Shown here piece by piece: positions 51,995-58,981 of a stretch of DNA of 58,981 nt. Position 1 is the first letter of the stretch; every line of letters begins with the position of its first letter. The notes below the pieces were generated by a model. It was not told the DNA's origin and did not search any database. It worked only from the letters and a program-made list of their open reading frames with translations. A program made the translations under genes and the position numbers. Source of the stretch: Athalassotoga sp049965695 (GTDB taxonomy: Bacteria > Thermotogota > Thermotogae > Mesoaciditogales > Mesoaciditogaceae); contig NZ_JBMFWB010000013.1 of the NCBI RefSeq assembly GCF_049965695.1, forward strand, positions 1-58,981, written 5' to 3'.

Positions 51995-52993
51995 TCACCT
52001 CTTTCTAAGTCTTGGATTGACAACTTCGTCAAGGCCACGGCCTATAAAATAAAACGCACCGCACAGCAACGTTATGGAAGCGCCGGAAGGCAACCAAAGC
52101 CACCAGTAATTCCAGATGTTGCTACCTATTATGTAGCCGGCCGTATCGGCCGTATATATCATCAGACCCCATGACATCTTTATGTTCAAAAGTCCGAAGA
52201 AAGAAAGCACGGCCTCAGAAAAAATGGCACCTGTGACGTTGAACATCATGTAAAGGAAGGACAAAGGCATGACGTTTGGAATTATGTGATTGACTATTAT
52301 GTAAGCATCGCTTGCACCGGATACCTTTGCGGATTCTATGAAAGGCCTTGATTTTATGATAAGACCCTGCGACCTTAAAACTATCGTTATGCCGCCAAAA
52401 CCGGAAAGCAACCCTATTATCAGGGCAAGCGTAAGCAGGTCTACCTCCATCATTCCACTTATGACTATCAAAAATGGTATAAACGGAAACAAAAGTACAA
52501 TATCTGCAAGTCTCATGAAGAAAGTGTCAAGTGCACCTCCAAAATAAGCCGCAACCGTACCTATCAAAGTGCCTATCACAACCGTTATCAAAGCCGCAAC
52601 TATGCCAAGCATGAACTCCCTTGGCGTTGAGTAAAGCAATTGCGCAAGCACATCCCTTCCGAGCGGATCAGTACCAAGCAAATGTGCCCACGATGGAGGT
52701 GCAGGATTGTTTTGCAAGAAATCGTAACCGGTTACAGGATTGTAAGAAACCATCGCGTTAAGACTTGTAGTTTTCCAAACGGTATCTGCAAGTATAGGAT
52801 AAACTATGAACCCTGCCACCGCAAAAATTACGACTATGTAAAGACCTATCATGCCTATTTTGGATTGAGAGAAGATCTTCCAGTTTTCTTTGAAGGCTCT
52901 CCACATCAATTTCATTCTTATCGAAATCGGAGATTCCAACTTTGCTTCTACCGGTTCAACGGTCATATTTGCGTTATCTGCCATCATCATCAC
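51995..52993 (-). CDS. Oligopeptide-type ABC transporter permease (OppC/DppC)
   Basis: This 332-residue inner membrane protein has an N-terminal span (residues 48-72), a periplasmic stretch and about five further spans. The conserved cytoplasmic EAA-type loop is ESAKVSGASDAYIIVNHIIPNV near residue 220, and GTDPLGRDVLAQLLYSTP near 110 is typical of OppC. It starts with a run of ATG codons after a GAGGTG site, 1 base after the partner permease. It contributes half of the translocation channel. Confidence 0.88.
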   Translation of the reverse strand: MMMMADNANMTVEPVEAKLESPISIRMKLMWRAFKENWKIFSQSKIGMIGLYIVVIFAVAGFIVYPILADTVWKTTSLNAMVSYNPVTGYDFLQNNPAPPSWAHLLGTDPLGRDVLAQLLYSTPREFMLGIVAALITVVIGTLIGTVAAYFGGALDTFFMRLADIVLLFPFIPFLIVISGMMEVDLLTLALIIGLLSGFGGITIVLRSQGLIIKSRPFIESAKVSGASDAYIIVNHIIPNVMPLSFLYMMFNVTGAIFSEAVLSFFGLLNIKMSWGLMIYTADTAGYIIGSNIWNYWWLWLPSGASITLLCGAFYFIGRGLDEVVNPRLRKR

Positions 52994-52994
52994 C

Positions 52995-54152
52995 TCAATA
53001 CCTTATTCTCGGATCGAGAAATGCGTAAACTATATCAACTACCAAATGTGCTATAAGCACGAAAATGCCCGTGAATATCAATGCTCCAGCAGCCAATGGA
53101 TAATCTTTTGCAAGTGTCGAATCAAGTAAAGTCATACCCATTCCCGGCCATGAAAAGAGGCTTTCGGTTATGACGCCACCACTGACCACGAAACCAAGTG
53201 AAAGCACGAAGTTGGTCACGACAGGAAGCATGGCAGTCCTTGCCGCATGCTTGTCCCGTACAACTTTATCAGGCAAGCCTTTGGCACGCGCAGTTGTTAT
53301 GAAATCTTCCTTTATCGTTTCAAGCATTGAATCTCTCATGACAAGCATATTTCCGGCGTAAGATATTATAGTCACGGTCATGACCGGAAGTACCATGTGC
53401 CAGAGAATATCGGCCGCGTATATGCCAACAGGACTAACCCACCAGAAAAAAATTGAAAATATCACGGATATCACACTTGAAAGGTAAAAAATAAGTCTTC
53501 GTGTCATAACCTTATGAGAAAATCTCAATGCCATGATGTAAGATACAAACATCACGGCGCCTATTATGAGCATGGTCATGAGTATGTATAGAAAGATAAC
53601 CTGAGCATTTAGGCGTGTGTGAATCCAGAGGTCCGGGTTGAGAAATTGATTCAGCGGAAAGATGCCGAGGAAGGATCCAAAAAACCAGATCATTACAAAT
53701 ATAAGCAATGGAGTGAAAATCGTGTAAGTTATTATTCCAACAACAGTCGAAACGTATTCTGTTGTTTTTCCGCGATTCCATGCAAGGGACTTTCCAGAGG
53801 CAAACCCCACAAAGAAGGCTATCAAAGTGGCCACAGTGAAGAGCAAAACGGTTCTTGGCAATCTCTCGGCGATAATATTCCACACTGGGGTCGGATAATA
53901 TGAAAAAGAGATCCCCAGGTTTAAAGTGAATACGTTTTTCATGTAATCGACAAACTGAAGCCAAAGAGGTTGGTTAAGACCGAAAGCCCTTATTATGGAT
54001 TCCTGAGCCTGAGGTGTGAGTTTTGGATTGGAAATGAGTAACGTCTTTATTCCGCCAGGCATAGCGTGAAGCATAAAAAAAACTATAGCCACGTAAATCA
54101 CAAGCAATATGGCTATTTGCAAAATTCTGTTTCCGATGTACTTCAGCATCAT
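52995..54152 (-). CDS. Oligopeptide-type ABC transporter permease (OppB/DppB)
   Basis: The protein is the partner permease with an N-terminal span (LQIAILLVIYVAIVFFMLHA), a LGISFSYYPTPVWNIIAERL segment and several further spans. The EAA loop DFITTARAKGLPDKVVRDKHAARTA-type segment is near residue 285 and the end VVDIVYAFLDPRIRY is usual for OppB. The start ATG at 54152 follows GGAAGGTGAG; the frame opens at 54164. A hairpin separates it from the binding-protein gene. At about 385 residues it is longer than most OppB proteins (about 310-340), with an extra pair of hydrophobic segments near residues 190-250. Confidence 0.85.
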   Translation of the reverse strand: MMLKYIGNRILQIAILLVIYVAIVFFMLHAMPGGIKTLLISNPKLTPQAQESIIRAFGLNQPLWLQFVDYMKNVFTLNLGISFSYYPTPVWNIIAERLPRTVLLFTVATLIAFFVGFASGKSLAWNRGKTTEYVSTVVGIITYTIFTPLLIFVMIWFFGSFLGIFPLNQFLNPDLWIHTRLNAQVIFLYILMTMLIIGAVMFVSYIMALRFSHKVMTRRLIFYLSSVISVIFSIFFWWVSPVGIYAADILWHMVLPVMTVTIISYAGNMLVMRDSMLETIKEDFITTARAKGLPDKVVRDKHAARTAMLPVVTNFVLSLGFVVSGGVITESLFSWPGMGMTLLDSTLAKDYPLAAGALIFTGIFVLIAHLVVDIVYAFLDPRIRY

Positions 54153-54176
54153 CTCACCTTCCAATTTTAAAGATGA

Positions 54177-54200
54177 AAGCCGGGCCGATAGACCCGGCTT
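54177..54200 (-). terminator. Intercistronic hairpin after the binding-protein gene
   Basis: AAGCCGGG, eight bases and CCCGGCTT form an 8-bp stem followed on the minus strand by TCATCTTT. It lies 12 bases after the binding-protein stop and before the permease gene, so it probably limits read-through or protects the binding-protein mRNA. Confidence 0.65.
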
Positions 54201-54212
54201 AATTCAATCAAA

Positions 54213-56066
54213 TTATTGAATGACCTGTACGTAAGTAGGCTCGCCGTATCCAGAATATCCAGATTGAATTCCGTCAAGACATTTAGTGTAGGCAAAAGAA
54301 AGTTTGTCTGCCCTATATCCCTCGATAACCTGAGGAGCATAAAGCACTATGTATGGCACATCGGCGTTAAGATATTCTTCGGCTTTAAATGCATACTGAC
54401 GCGCAATATTCATATCCGTCGCATCCAAAAATGCTTTTGCAACTTTCTCAAAATCAGGGTTGTTGTATCCGGGTGAATTGAATCCACCTGGCACATTCTG
54501 ATCTGAGGAGAAGAATTCGTATATGTAATCAGGATATATGGTTATACCCCAACCTAAAATGTACATATCAAAGTTGAAATTTTGATCGAAGACGGCATCG
54601 ACTATGTTGTTGAAACTCGTCAGATCGGCATAAAGCGGTATGCCTATATCGTTGGCCCATTTCTCTACCCACAAAGCCGTTGTCGATCTTATCGGATCGT
54701 ATCCGGCGGATGGAGCCATCATCGTTATCTGCTTTACGAGTTTTCCATCGGGACCTATGAGCCCCTGACCGCGCTGCACAAGTTGACCATTTTGTATCTT
54801 TGGCTCAATAAGCCATGAAAATCCGGCATCTTTGAGTGTTTTTATCGCTGCCTGATATCTTTCTATAGTCGTCATTCCTTCACCGTATGCCTTCAGATCC
54901 GGATCGTACCAGAACTCATTGCCTGGAGGTACAAGCGATGAAAGTGGATTGGTGTTTCCACCGAGGATTTTGTTTGCAAGCAGATCTCTGTCTATTAAAT
55001 ATGCAATGGACACTCTAAATGCTTTGTTGTTCATGGGATATCTTCTCATGTTGAAGGCTATGTACTGGAAACCCAAAGATGGGTTGCTGACAATTTTTAC
55101 ATTTGGATTTGTTTGAAGTTGCTGGACAAACCCTTTTTGAAGTCCATTTGGATTGAGTATGTAATCAACCTCTCCTTTTAACAGGGCTGAAACGGCTGCA
55201 GTCTGGTTTTGATATATCCTGTAAATTATGGAATCAACGTAAGGCCCTGTCACAAATTTGTTGTTCACAGTACCTTCGGCAGTGCCATAGTAGGTGTTGT
55301 TTTGATTCAAAGATGGAATTACATACTGAACCGCACCATTTGCGTACTCTATCTCCTGCTGACCTTTGAAGGTGTAATTTGGAATGGCTTTATCAAGCAG
55401 ATATGCACCCTTTTGCCACTGAGAAACCGTGAACGCGCCTATCGATGGCTCACTTAGGAGATTCTTATCGTAAGACATCATGTACTGGGCTGGATCCTTT
55501 TGTTTGAGGGCTTCCTGATAAACCGGATCCCAGAACTTCTTCTGAACAATTGCACTCATCAAGACAGAATATATGAAATTGCCGCTCGGGTGCGTTATGT
55601 AGAATTTAACCGTGTAGTCATCAACTTTAACAACTTTGACGAAAAGATCTGGAGGAATGTTTGACATCCAGTTTCCGGGCATTTGCAATTTAAATGGCAC
55701 TTCGTAGGAGAAAACCACATCATCCGCGGTGAAAGGTGTTCCATCTGACCATGTCACACCTTTTAGAAGTTTCACGGTTGTAACGTACATCGTCGTTCCA
55801 TCTTCGGTTACCTGCTCAAGTGGCGACCAGAAACCATCGGCTAAAGACGGTACGACCTGATAGGTTAGATCCGACATGCCGTACAAGCCTCCGTATTTAC
55901 CCATTGTTGGATAAAAATTCCACGCAGTTGCGTTCGGTCCTAACATGGACCAGATATTCAAACTTGTTACGTCCGACAACAACGCATAATTGGCAGTCCC
56001 TCCCGCAAAAGCCAATATGCCCACAACAACTATCCCCACCAAAACTAACGACAAAAACCTCTTCAC
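54213..56066 (-). CDS. Family 5 extracellular solute-binding protein of the ABC importer
   Basis: This 617-residue protein is the substrate-binding component (SBP_bac_5 family). A signal peptide covers about residues 1-21 and there is no lipobox cysteine, so it should be free in the periplasm. Family segments include TVKLLKGVTWSDGTPFTADDVVFSYE, the YPMNNKAFRVSIAYLIDRDLL segment and NFDMYILGWG. The start is a GTG with AAAGGGGGG upstream. A consensus promoter with a LacI-type operator lies in front, which suggests sugar-controlled expression. Thermotoga relatives of such proteins often bind beta-linked oligosaccharides, so an oligosaccharide is as likely as a peptide. Four transporter genes follow in the same direction. 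Confidence 0.9.
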   Translation of the reverse strand: MKRFLSLVLVGIVVVGILAFAGGTANYALLSDVTSLNIWSMLGPNATAWNFYPTMGKYGGLYGMSDLTYQVVPSLADGFWSPLEQVTEDGTTMYVTTVKLLKGVTWSDGTPFTADDVVFSYEVPFKLQMPGNWMSNIPPDLFVKVVKVDDYTVKFYITHPSGNFIYSVLMSAIVQKKFWDPVYQEALKQKDPAQYMMSYDKNLLSEPSIGAFTVSQWQKGAYLLDKAIPNYTFKGQQEIEYANGAVQYVIPSLNQNNTYYGTAEGTVNNKFVTGPYVDSIIYRIYQNQTAAVSALLKGEVDYILNPNGLQKGFVQQLQTNPNVKIVSNPSLGFQYIAFNMRRYPMNNKAFRVSIAYLIDRDLLANKILGGNTNPLSSLVPPGNEFWYDPDLKAYGEGMTTIERYQAAIKTLKDAGFSWLIEPKIQNGQLVQRGQGLIGPDGKLVKQITMMAPSAGYDPIRSTTALWVEKWANDIGIPLYADLTSFNNIVDAVFDQNFNFDMYILGWGITIYPDYIYEFFSSDQNVPGGFNSPGYNNPDFEKVAKAFLDATDMNIARQYAFKAEEYLNADVPYIVLYAPQVIEGYRADKLSFAYTKCLDGIQSGYSGYGEPTYVQVIQ

Positions 56067-56106
56067 TTAAAAAACCCCCCTTTCAATTTGTCTAAATTGC
56101 TTTGCG

Positions 56107-56146
56107 AAAGCGCTTTAATTATAAATCAATCTTTAAGATATGTCAA
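56107..56146 (-). promoter_or_regulatory. Strong promoter with LacI-family-type operator before the ABC operon
   Basis: On the minus strand TTGACA (56141-56146), 17 bases and TATAAT (56118-56123) form a consensus promoter. The palindrome AAAGCGCTTT (56107-56116) begins 1 base after the -10 box, at the expected start of transcription, where a bound repressor would block initiation. The sequence has the central CG palindrome of LacI/GalR-family operators. No regulator gene is in the window. Confidence 0.75.
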
Positions 56147-56241
56147 GAACCTTTACAACACATTACGAATTTCATAAAACGCAATTTTACAGTTCAACAT
56201 AAAATTTGTATATCCCATTGAAAAGTTTTATAATCTTTTAG

Positions 56242-56466
56242 GTATACTGAATTCACTTTAAAAGCCGAATGCTTATTTACTGTAAGCGAAGGGCAGGATG
56301 CCTTAAAATGGTGATCGGTGAGTAGTGAAGAGTGAGCAGTCTGTTAAATTGACAATTGTCAATTGAAAATTGCCAATTCTACATGCCACGAGCCACACGC
56401 TACCTGCCATTAGGGGTACCTTTGCCGAAGCGATGACTTGAAAGTTTGAATTTTGTTTGGTATATA
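56242..56466 (+). repeat. Intergenic mosaic repeat, copy F (full-length)
   Basis: This copy starts GTATACTGAATTCACTTT, contains AAGCCGAATGCTTATTTAC, GCGAAGGGCAGGATGCCTT, GGTGATCGGTGAGTAGTG, AATTGACAATTGTCAATTG, ACGAGCCACACGCTACC and ends TTTGAATTTTGTTTGGTATA. It aligns with copy B over its length in the opposite genomic orientation. The outer ends are related as imperfect inverted repeats. It takes up about half of the 464-base gap between the binding-protein gene and the MFS gene; the other half holds the ABC operon promoter and AT-rich sequence. Confidence 0.88.
56438..56466 (+). promoter_or_regulatory. Putative MFS gene promoter in repeat F end
   Basis: TTGAAA (56438-56443), 17 bases and TATATA (56461-56466) are formed by the 3' end of repeat F and lie about 30 bases before AAGGAGG. 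The spacing is ideal and no other promoter is seen. Confidence 0.5.
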
Positions 56467-56530
56467 TTTTATCAATTTCAAATTTGAAGTATCAACTAAG
56501 GAGGTATTTTCTCGTTTTTCTGAGATAAAT

Positions 56531-57790
56531 ATGCTAAGCGAATCGCAAAAGGCACATGCACGAAAGATTTCGATAATTGAAGGTAGTTTTGCCACAGTCT
56601 GGGGCGCTTTTACAGGGGGATTTAGCGGTAACTCTTATCTTGTAGGATTCTTCCTTTGGCTTGGAGCAACTCCGTTTATAATGTCGATATATGGCGCACT
56701 TATACCTCTTGCAAGTGTGATTCAGCCGTTTTCTTTGATGTTAGCACGCACCTTCACAAGCAAAAAAAGATTTATCTTGCTCGTCGCAATTCTTGCGAGA
56801 CCAACCTTTCTTACGCTGGCCCTCGTGGTTTTGATAAACACCGGCATGAAAGTGTGGATAGCACTTTTCATCTTTTTTTTCTTTGAAATTGCGGTATCGT
56901 CCGCAGGCCCCGCGTGGCAGGCATGGATGAGCGATCTTGTAGATCAGCGTGTTAGAGGAAGATATTTCGGTTTGAGAAATCTCATAACAGGACTTGTTTC
57001 TGTACCGGCAACTCTGGCAGCCGGATATGTGCTTGACATACTCGGAGGCGGGTTCTGGGCTTTTTTCACGATGTTCGCCATAGGTTCTGTCTTTGGAGCA
57101 CTTGATGTTTACGCGCTAAAAATTCAAGACGAAGATCCTGCCCCAACCGGTAACATGTTAAATCCCCATGTTTTAATTGAAGTTCTGAAATTAAAAGGCG
57201 ATTACAGAAAATTTCTTATCGCCTACATTTTGATGACTTTTGCGGGTACAATTTCCGGACCTTATCCAACGGTCATGATGATAGATGACTTTCATTACAG
57301 TTATGCGATACTTGGACTTATCACCGTTGCTTCAAGCCTCGCGGCCGCATTTGCGCAACCAGTTTGGGGACGTCTTGGGGACAGATATGGTCCTTTCAAA
57401 ATGCTCAAAATTGTGGCTTTTTTCCGTGCTTTTCTGATGTTAGGTTGGGCATTGGCACTGCCATCTCTAATTTACATGCTGCCATTTCAGATAATCATAG
57501 GAATAGTCGCAAACGCTGGATTAGGCTTGATGTCGTTCAACACGTTGCTTAACGTTGTTCCGAATTTCGGAAAGACCGAGGCGTTATCGCTTTATTCGAG
57601 TCTTGTGAATTTCGCCTCTTTTATAGGAAACATAATTTCAGGACTTTTCGTTATAGTCCTTGCAGAAGTGCATTTTAATTTCATAGGATTAACGTTCAAC
57701 GATTACAGGATAATCTTTTTTATAACATTTTTGGCAAGATTGGCAGTCTTTTATTACGTCTACAGGATAAAATTAGAGAAAAGTTCATGA
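56531..57790 (+). CDS. Major facilitator superfamily transporter
   Basis: The protein of about 420 residues has roughly eleven to twelve hydrophobic spans and the MFS features SDLVDQRVRGRYFGLRNLI (loop 2-3-like) and PVWGRLGDRYGPFKMLK (between the halves). The substrate is not evident. The start is uncertain: the frame opens with TTG at 56453, but the first ATG in good context is at 56531 (MLSESQKAHARK). A strong AAGGAGG at 56498 is 26 bases before this ATG, with no ATG, GTG or TTG in the intervening frame, so translation may begin at a rare codon between them. It ends 1 base before the convergent gene at 57792. Confidence 0.82.
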   Translation: MLSESQKAHARKISIIEGSFATVWGAFTGGFSGNSYLVGFFLWLGATPFIMSIYGALIPLASVIQPFSLMLARTFTSKKRFILLVAILARPTFLTLALVVLINTGMKVWIALFIFFFFEIAVSSAGPAWQAWMSDLVDQRVRGRYFGLRNLITGLVSVPATLAAGYVLDILGGGFWAFFTMFAIGSVFGALDVYALKIQDEDPAPTGNMLNPHVLIEVLKLKGDYRKFLIAYILMTFAGTISGPYPTVMMIDDFHYSYAILGLITVASSLAAAFAQPVWGRLGDRYGPFKMLKIVAFFRAFLMLGWALALPSLIYMLPFQIIIGIVANAGLGLMSFNTLLNVVPNFGKTEALSLYSSLVNFASFIGNIISGLFVIVLAEVHFNFIGLTFNDYRIIFFITFLARLAVFYYVYRIKLEKSS

Positions 57791-57791
57791 A

Positions 57792-58331
57792 TCAAAAGAG
57801 AAATTTTATTAACACCAGTGCCAAAACTATTAGCGCAAATCCTCCCAAATTCCATAAGGTTTGCTGGACTACCTGTTCATGTGTCAGCCTTACCGCATGC
57901 CATACACCGCTTTCTTCCTGACCGTTGAATATGCCAATCCATGAACCTTGCATACGATCAGGACCAATCGCATTCCCCGCAAGAGAAATAATGGTCCCGC
58001 TGGAAAACGGAAAATTGACATAAAAATAAGGCGGTTGTTGATTTGGACCCTGCCAGTATAAAAGGCCACCGTTGGCAATGTTGACATACAAAAATTGTAC
58101 TTTGTCATCTTTACTTGTTCCGACAAAATTACCGGTGAAGAAGTTGCCATTTTGCATTTGAGAAAGATTGAAACTCTGATCAAGCACAGTCGTCGTTGAC
58201 CCGTTGGTGTACCCATACAAACTGAATTGCCACGTTCCACTAAGCACCGTCGATGCGGATGCAAAAGCGTAACCTGAAAAAGCAAAAATCAAATTCAAAA
58301 AGATAATTGAAATTACAATTCCTTTCTTCAT
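57792..58331 (-). CDS. Secreted small protein with C-terminal membrane anchor, lipocalin-like domain
   Basis: This 179-residue protein has a signal peptide (about residues 1-25, ending YAFA), an extracytoplasmic beta-rich domain and a C-terminal span (NLGGFALIVLALVLIKFLF). The domain runs SGTWQFSLYGYTNG, NGNFFTGNFVG, VQFLYVNI, GTIISLAGNAIGPDRMQGSW and GVWHAVR. The same order of motifs occurs in the lipoprotein at 58606 (TGTW, FTGTVNGNNVQF, IISFTGTISDSTHMGG, GTWSAVK), so the two are paralogues with different anchors. The fold looks like a small beta-barrel. Function is unknown. Confidence 0.7.
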   Translation of the reverse strand: MKKGIVISIIFLNLIFAFSGYAFASASTVLSGTWQFSLYGYTNGSTTTVLDQSFNLSQMQNGNFFTGNFVGTSKDDKVQFLYVNIANGGLLYWQGPNQQPPYFYVNFPFSSGTIISLAGNAIGPDRMQGSWIGIFNGQEESGVWHAVRLTHEQVVQQTLWNLGGFALIVLALVLIKFLF

Positions 58332-58397
58332 TTCGATCGCCTCGGCCGTTTCAATCGATCATTAGACTTTTTGCCATTACAAAAGTTCGAAGAAACC

Positions 58398-58440
58398 ATA
58401 TATACTTAATTTGCTTTAAAAACCAAATGCCGGAGCGATG
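58398..58440 (+). repeat. Intergenic mosaic repeat, copy G (collapsed)
   Basis: ATATATACTTAATTTGCTTT plus AAAAACCAAATGC joins directly to CCGGAGCGATGAT, so the start and end modules of the B/F type are present and the middle is missing. The copy is followed within about 15 bases by a solo IS-end sequence. The rest of the 274-base gap contains that sequence and the lipoprotein promoter. Confidence 0.65.
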
Positions 58441-58454
58441 ATATTTCATATGTG

Positions 58455-58508
58455 ACATGCTCCCCCACTTATAGAAGTGGGAGAATTCTTGCTTAAAAGG
58501 ACGTTAAA
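58455..58508 (-). repeat. Solo IS605-type end hairpin, copy 2
   Basis: The hairpin CCCACTT-ATAG-AAGTGGG (58464-58481) followed by GAATTCTTGCTTAAAAGGAC repeats the 396-443 segment almost exactly. On the minus strand the layout is GAATTC, hairpin, then GCATGTCAC, like the right end of IS605-type elements and the guide RNA scaffold of TnpB. No transposase gene is near, so it may be an isolated end, a mini-element or an unlinked guide RNA. Bases beyond the hairpin on the minus strand come from repeat G. Confidence 0.65.
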
Positions 58509-58542
58509 GTTGATCAAGTATATTTTTTACCAATTATACTGT

Positions 58543-58570
58543 TTTTGATTTTTGGAAAAAAGTGTATAAT
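58543..58570 (+). promoter_or_regulatory. Putative promoter of the lipoprotein gene
   Basis: TTTTGA (58543-58548), 16 bases and TATAAT (58565-58570) stand 35 bases before the ATG. The -10 box is perfect and the -35 box is weak. Confidence 0.5.
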
Positions 58571-58605
58571 TCTTATGATCAAAATTTAAAATGGGGGGTA
58601 TTAAA

Positions 58606-58977
58606 ATGAAGAAAGTATTTACGCTTTTGGGGGCTTTTGTATTACTCATTGTCGTACTTTCAGGCTGCTTTTTACTTCAGCCTTATAATCTAACAGGCAC
58701 ATGGCTGGTGACAGTTTCATATCAAGGTCAAACTCCGACTAATTTAACCATGACGATAAATCAAAATGGAAATGCAATCACGGTTTATGACAGTGGCGAT
58801 GGTTTCACTTTCACTGGAACTGTTAATGGCAACAACGTTCAATTTTCATACTCATCTTCTGGAGCAATCATTTCTTTTACAGGTACAATAAGTGATTCAA
58901 CTCACATGGGTGGCAATTTTACGATAACATATTCCGGAGGCCAACTAAATGGCACGTGGAGTGCCGTAAAGCAATAA
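58606..58977 (+). CDS. Small lipoprotein with lipocalin-like domain
   Basis: This 123-residue protein has a lipoprotein signal: hydrophobic residues then LSGC at about residues 18-21, so it should be lipid-anchored in the envelope. The mature domain (TGTWLVTVSYQGQ, NLTMTINQNGNAITV, FTFTGTVNGNNVQFSYSSSG, IISFTGTISDSTHMGG, GTWSAVKQ) is almost all beta strand and is paralogous to the protein at 57792. ATG 58606 is chosen over the frame start at 58591, because GGGGGG lies before it and the signal sequence begins there. Function is unknown. The gene ends 4 bases before the window edge. Confidence 0.78.
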   Translation: MKKVFTLLGAFVLLIVVLSGCFLLQPYNLTGTWLVTVSYQGQTPTNLTMTINQNGNAITVYDSGDGFTFTGTVNGNNVQFSYSSSGAIISFTGTISDSTHMGGNFTITYSGGQLNGTWSAVKQ

Positions 58978-58981
58978 ATAG

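Noticed and set aside
54213..56066. The binding protein as a lipoprotein
   Set aside because: No cysteine follows the hydrophobic signal, so a soluble periplasmic protein fits better.
1375..58508. The dispersed repeats as a CRISPR array
   Set aside because: Copies are tens of kilobases apart, differ in module content and have no regular spacers.

Overview
The window is a chromosomal segment of a bacterium of the Thermotogota. The signs are a two-membrane envelope without lipid A genes in view (a BamA-type outer membrane protein, and transporter binding proteins with cleavable signals but no lipobox), Thermotoga-style FolD and EF-P sequences, and many solute-binding-protein ABC loci. Placement below phylum is inference; a deep lineage such as the Mesoaciditogales is possible but not shown by the sequence. 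Base composition is moderate and coding density is very high, with many 1 to 40 bp gene overlaps.

Layout. 1-443: the end of an IS200/IS605-type element (tnpB running off the left edge, a decayed tnpA and an end hairpin). 428-5130: a glycerophosphodiesterase, mobA and a large molybdenum formate dehydrogenase. 5131-13886 (minus strand): a nucleoside salvage block with a BMP-type transporter, an HD hydrolase, deoC, a cyclodeaminase-type cyclohydrolase and an unknown 734-residue membrane protein. 13943-16192: threonine degradation (kbl, tdh). 16483-17652: a compact island with a DUF1659 protein, a DUF2922 protein, a small holin-like protein and a sigma-region-2-like protein. 17888-48983 (plus strand): a very long housekeeping run (tRNA-Lys, infC-rpmI-rplT, ppdK, efp, nusB-fhs, folD, xseAB, dxs, fakA, greA, lysS, glmM, uvrA, argS, bamA, rsmH, a PBP, lptB-like, korAB). 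49146-56066 (minus): a five-gene oligopeptide/oligosaccharide ABC transporter behind a strong promoter with a LacI-type operator, plus two tail membrane genes. 56531-58977: an MFS transporter and two related small secreted proteins.

How it works together. Formate dehydrogenase with MobA, the NusB-Fhs fusion, the FTCD_C cyclohydrolase and FolD together cover CO2/formate to methylene-tetrahydrofolate. FolD has lost the residues for cyclohydrolysis, so the separate cyclohydrolase probably supplies that step. Threonine dehydrogenase and KBL feed glycine and acetyl-CoA; KorAB and PPDK connect 2-oxoacids, ferredoxin and PEP.

The most unusual structure is a family of seven intergenic repeats (A-G at about 1375, 4921, 16217, 17673, 49029, 56242 and 58398). 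The better copies are long imperfect palindromes bounded by GTATAC-like ends, they share swapped internal modules, and their ends carry promoter-like -35/-10 pairs pointing outward into neighbouring genes. Other points of note are the NusB-Fhs fusion, probable AUA and CUG/AUU starts for infC and uvrA, a solo IS605-type end hairpin at 58455, and the sigma-like island, which lies between two repeat copies.
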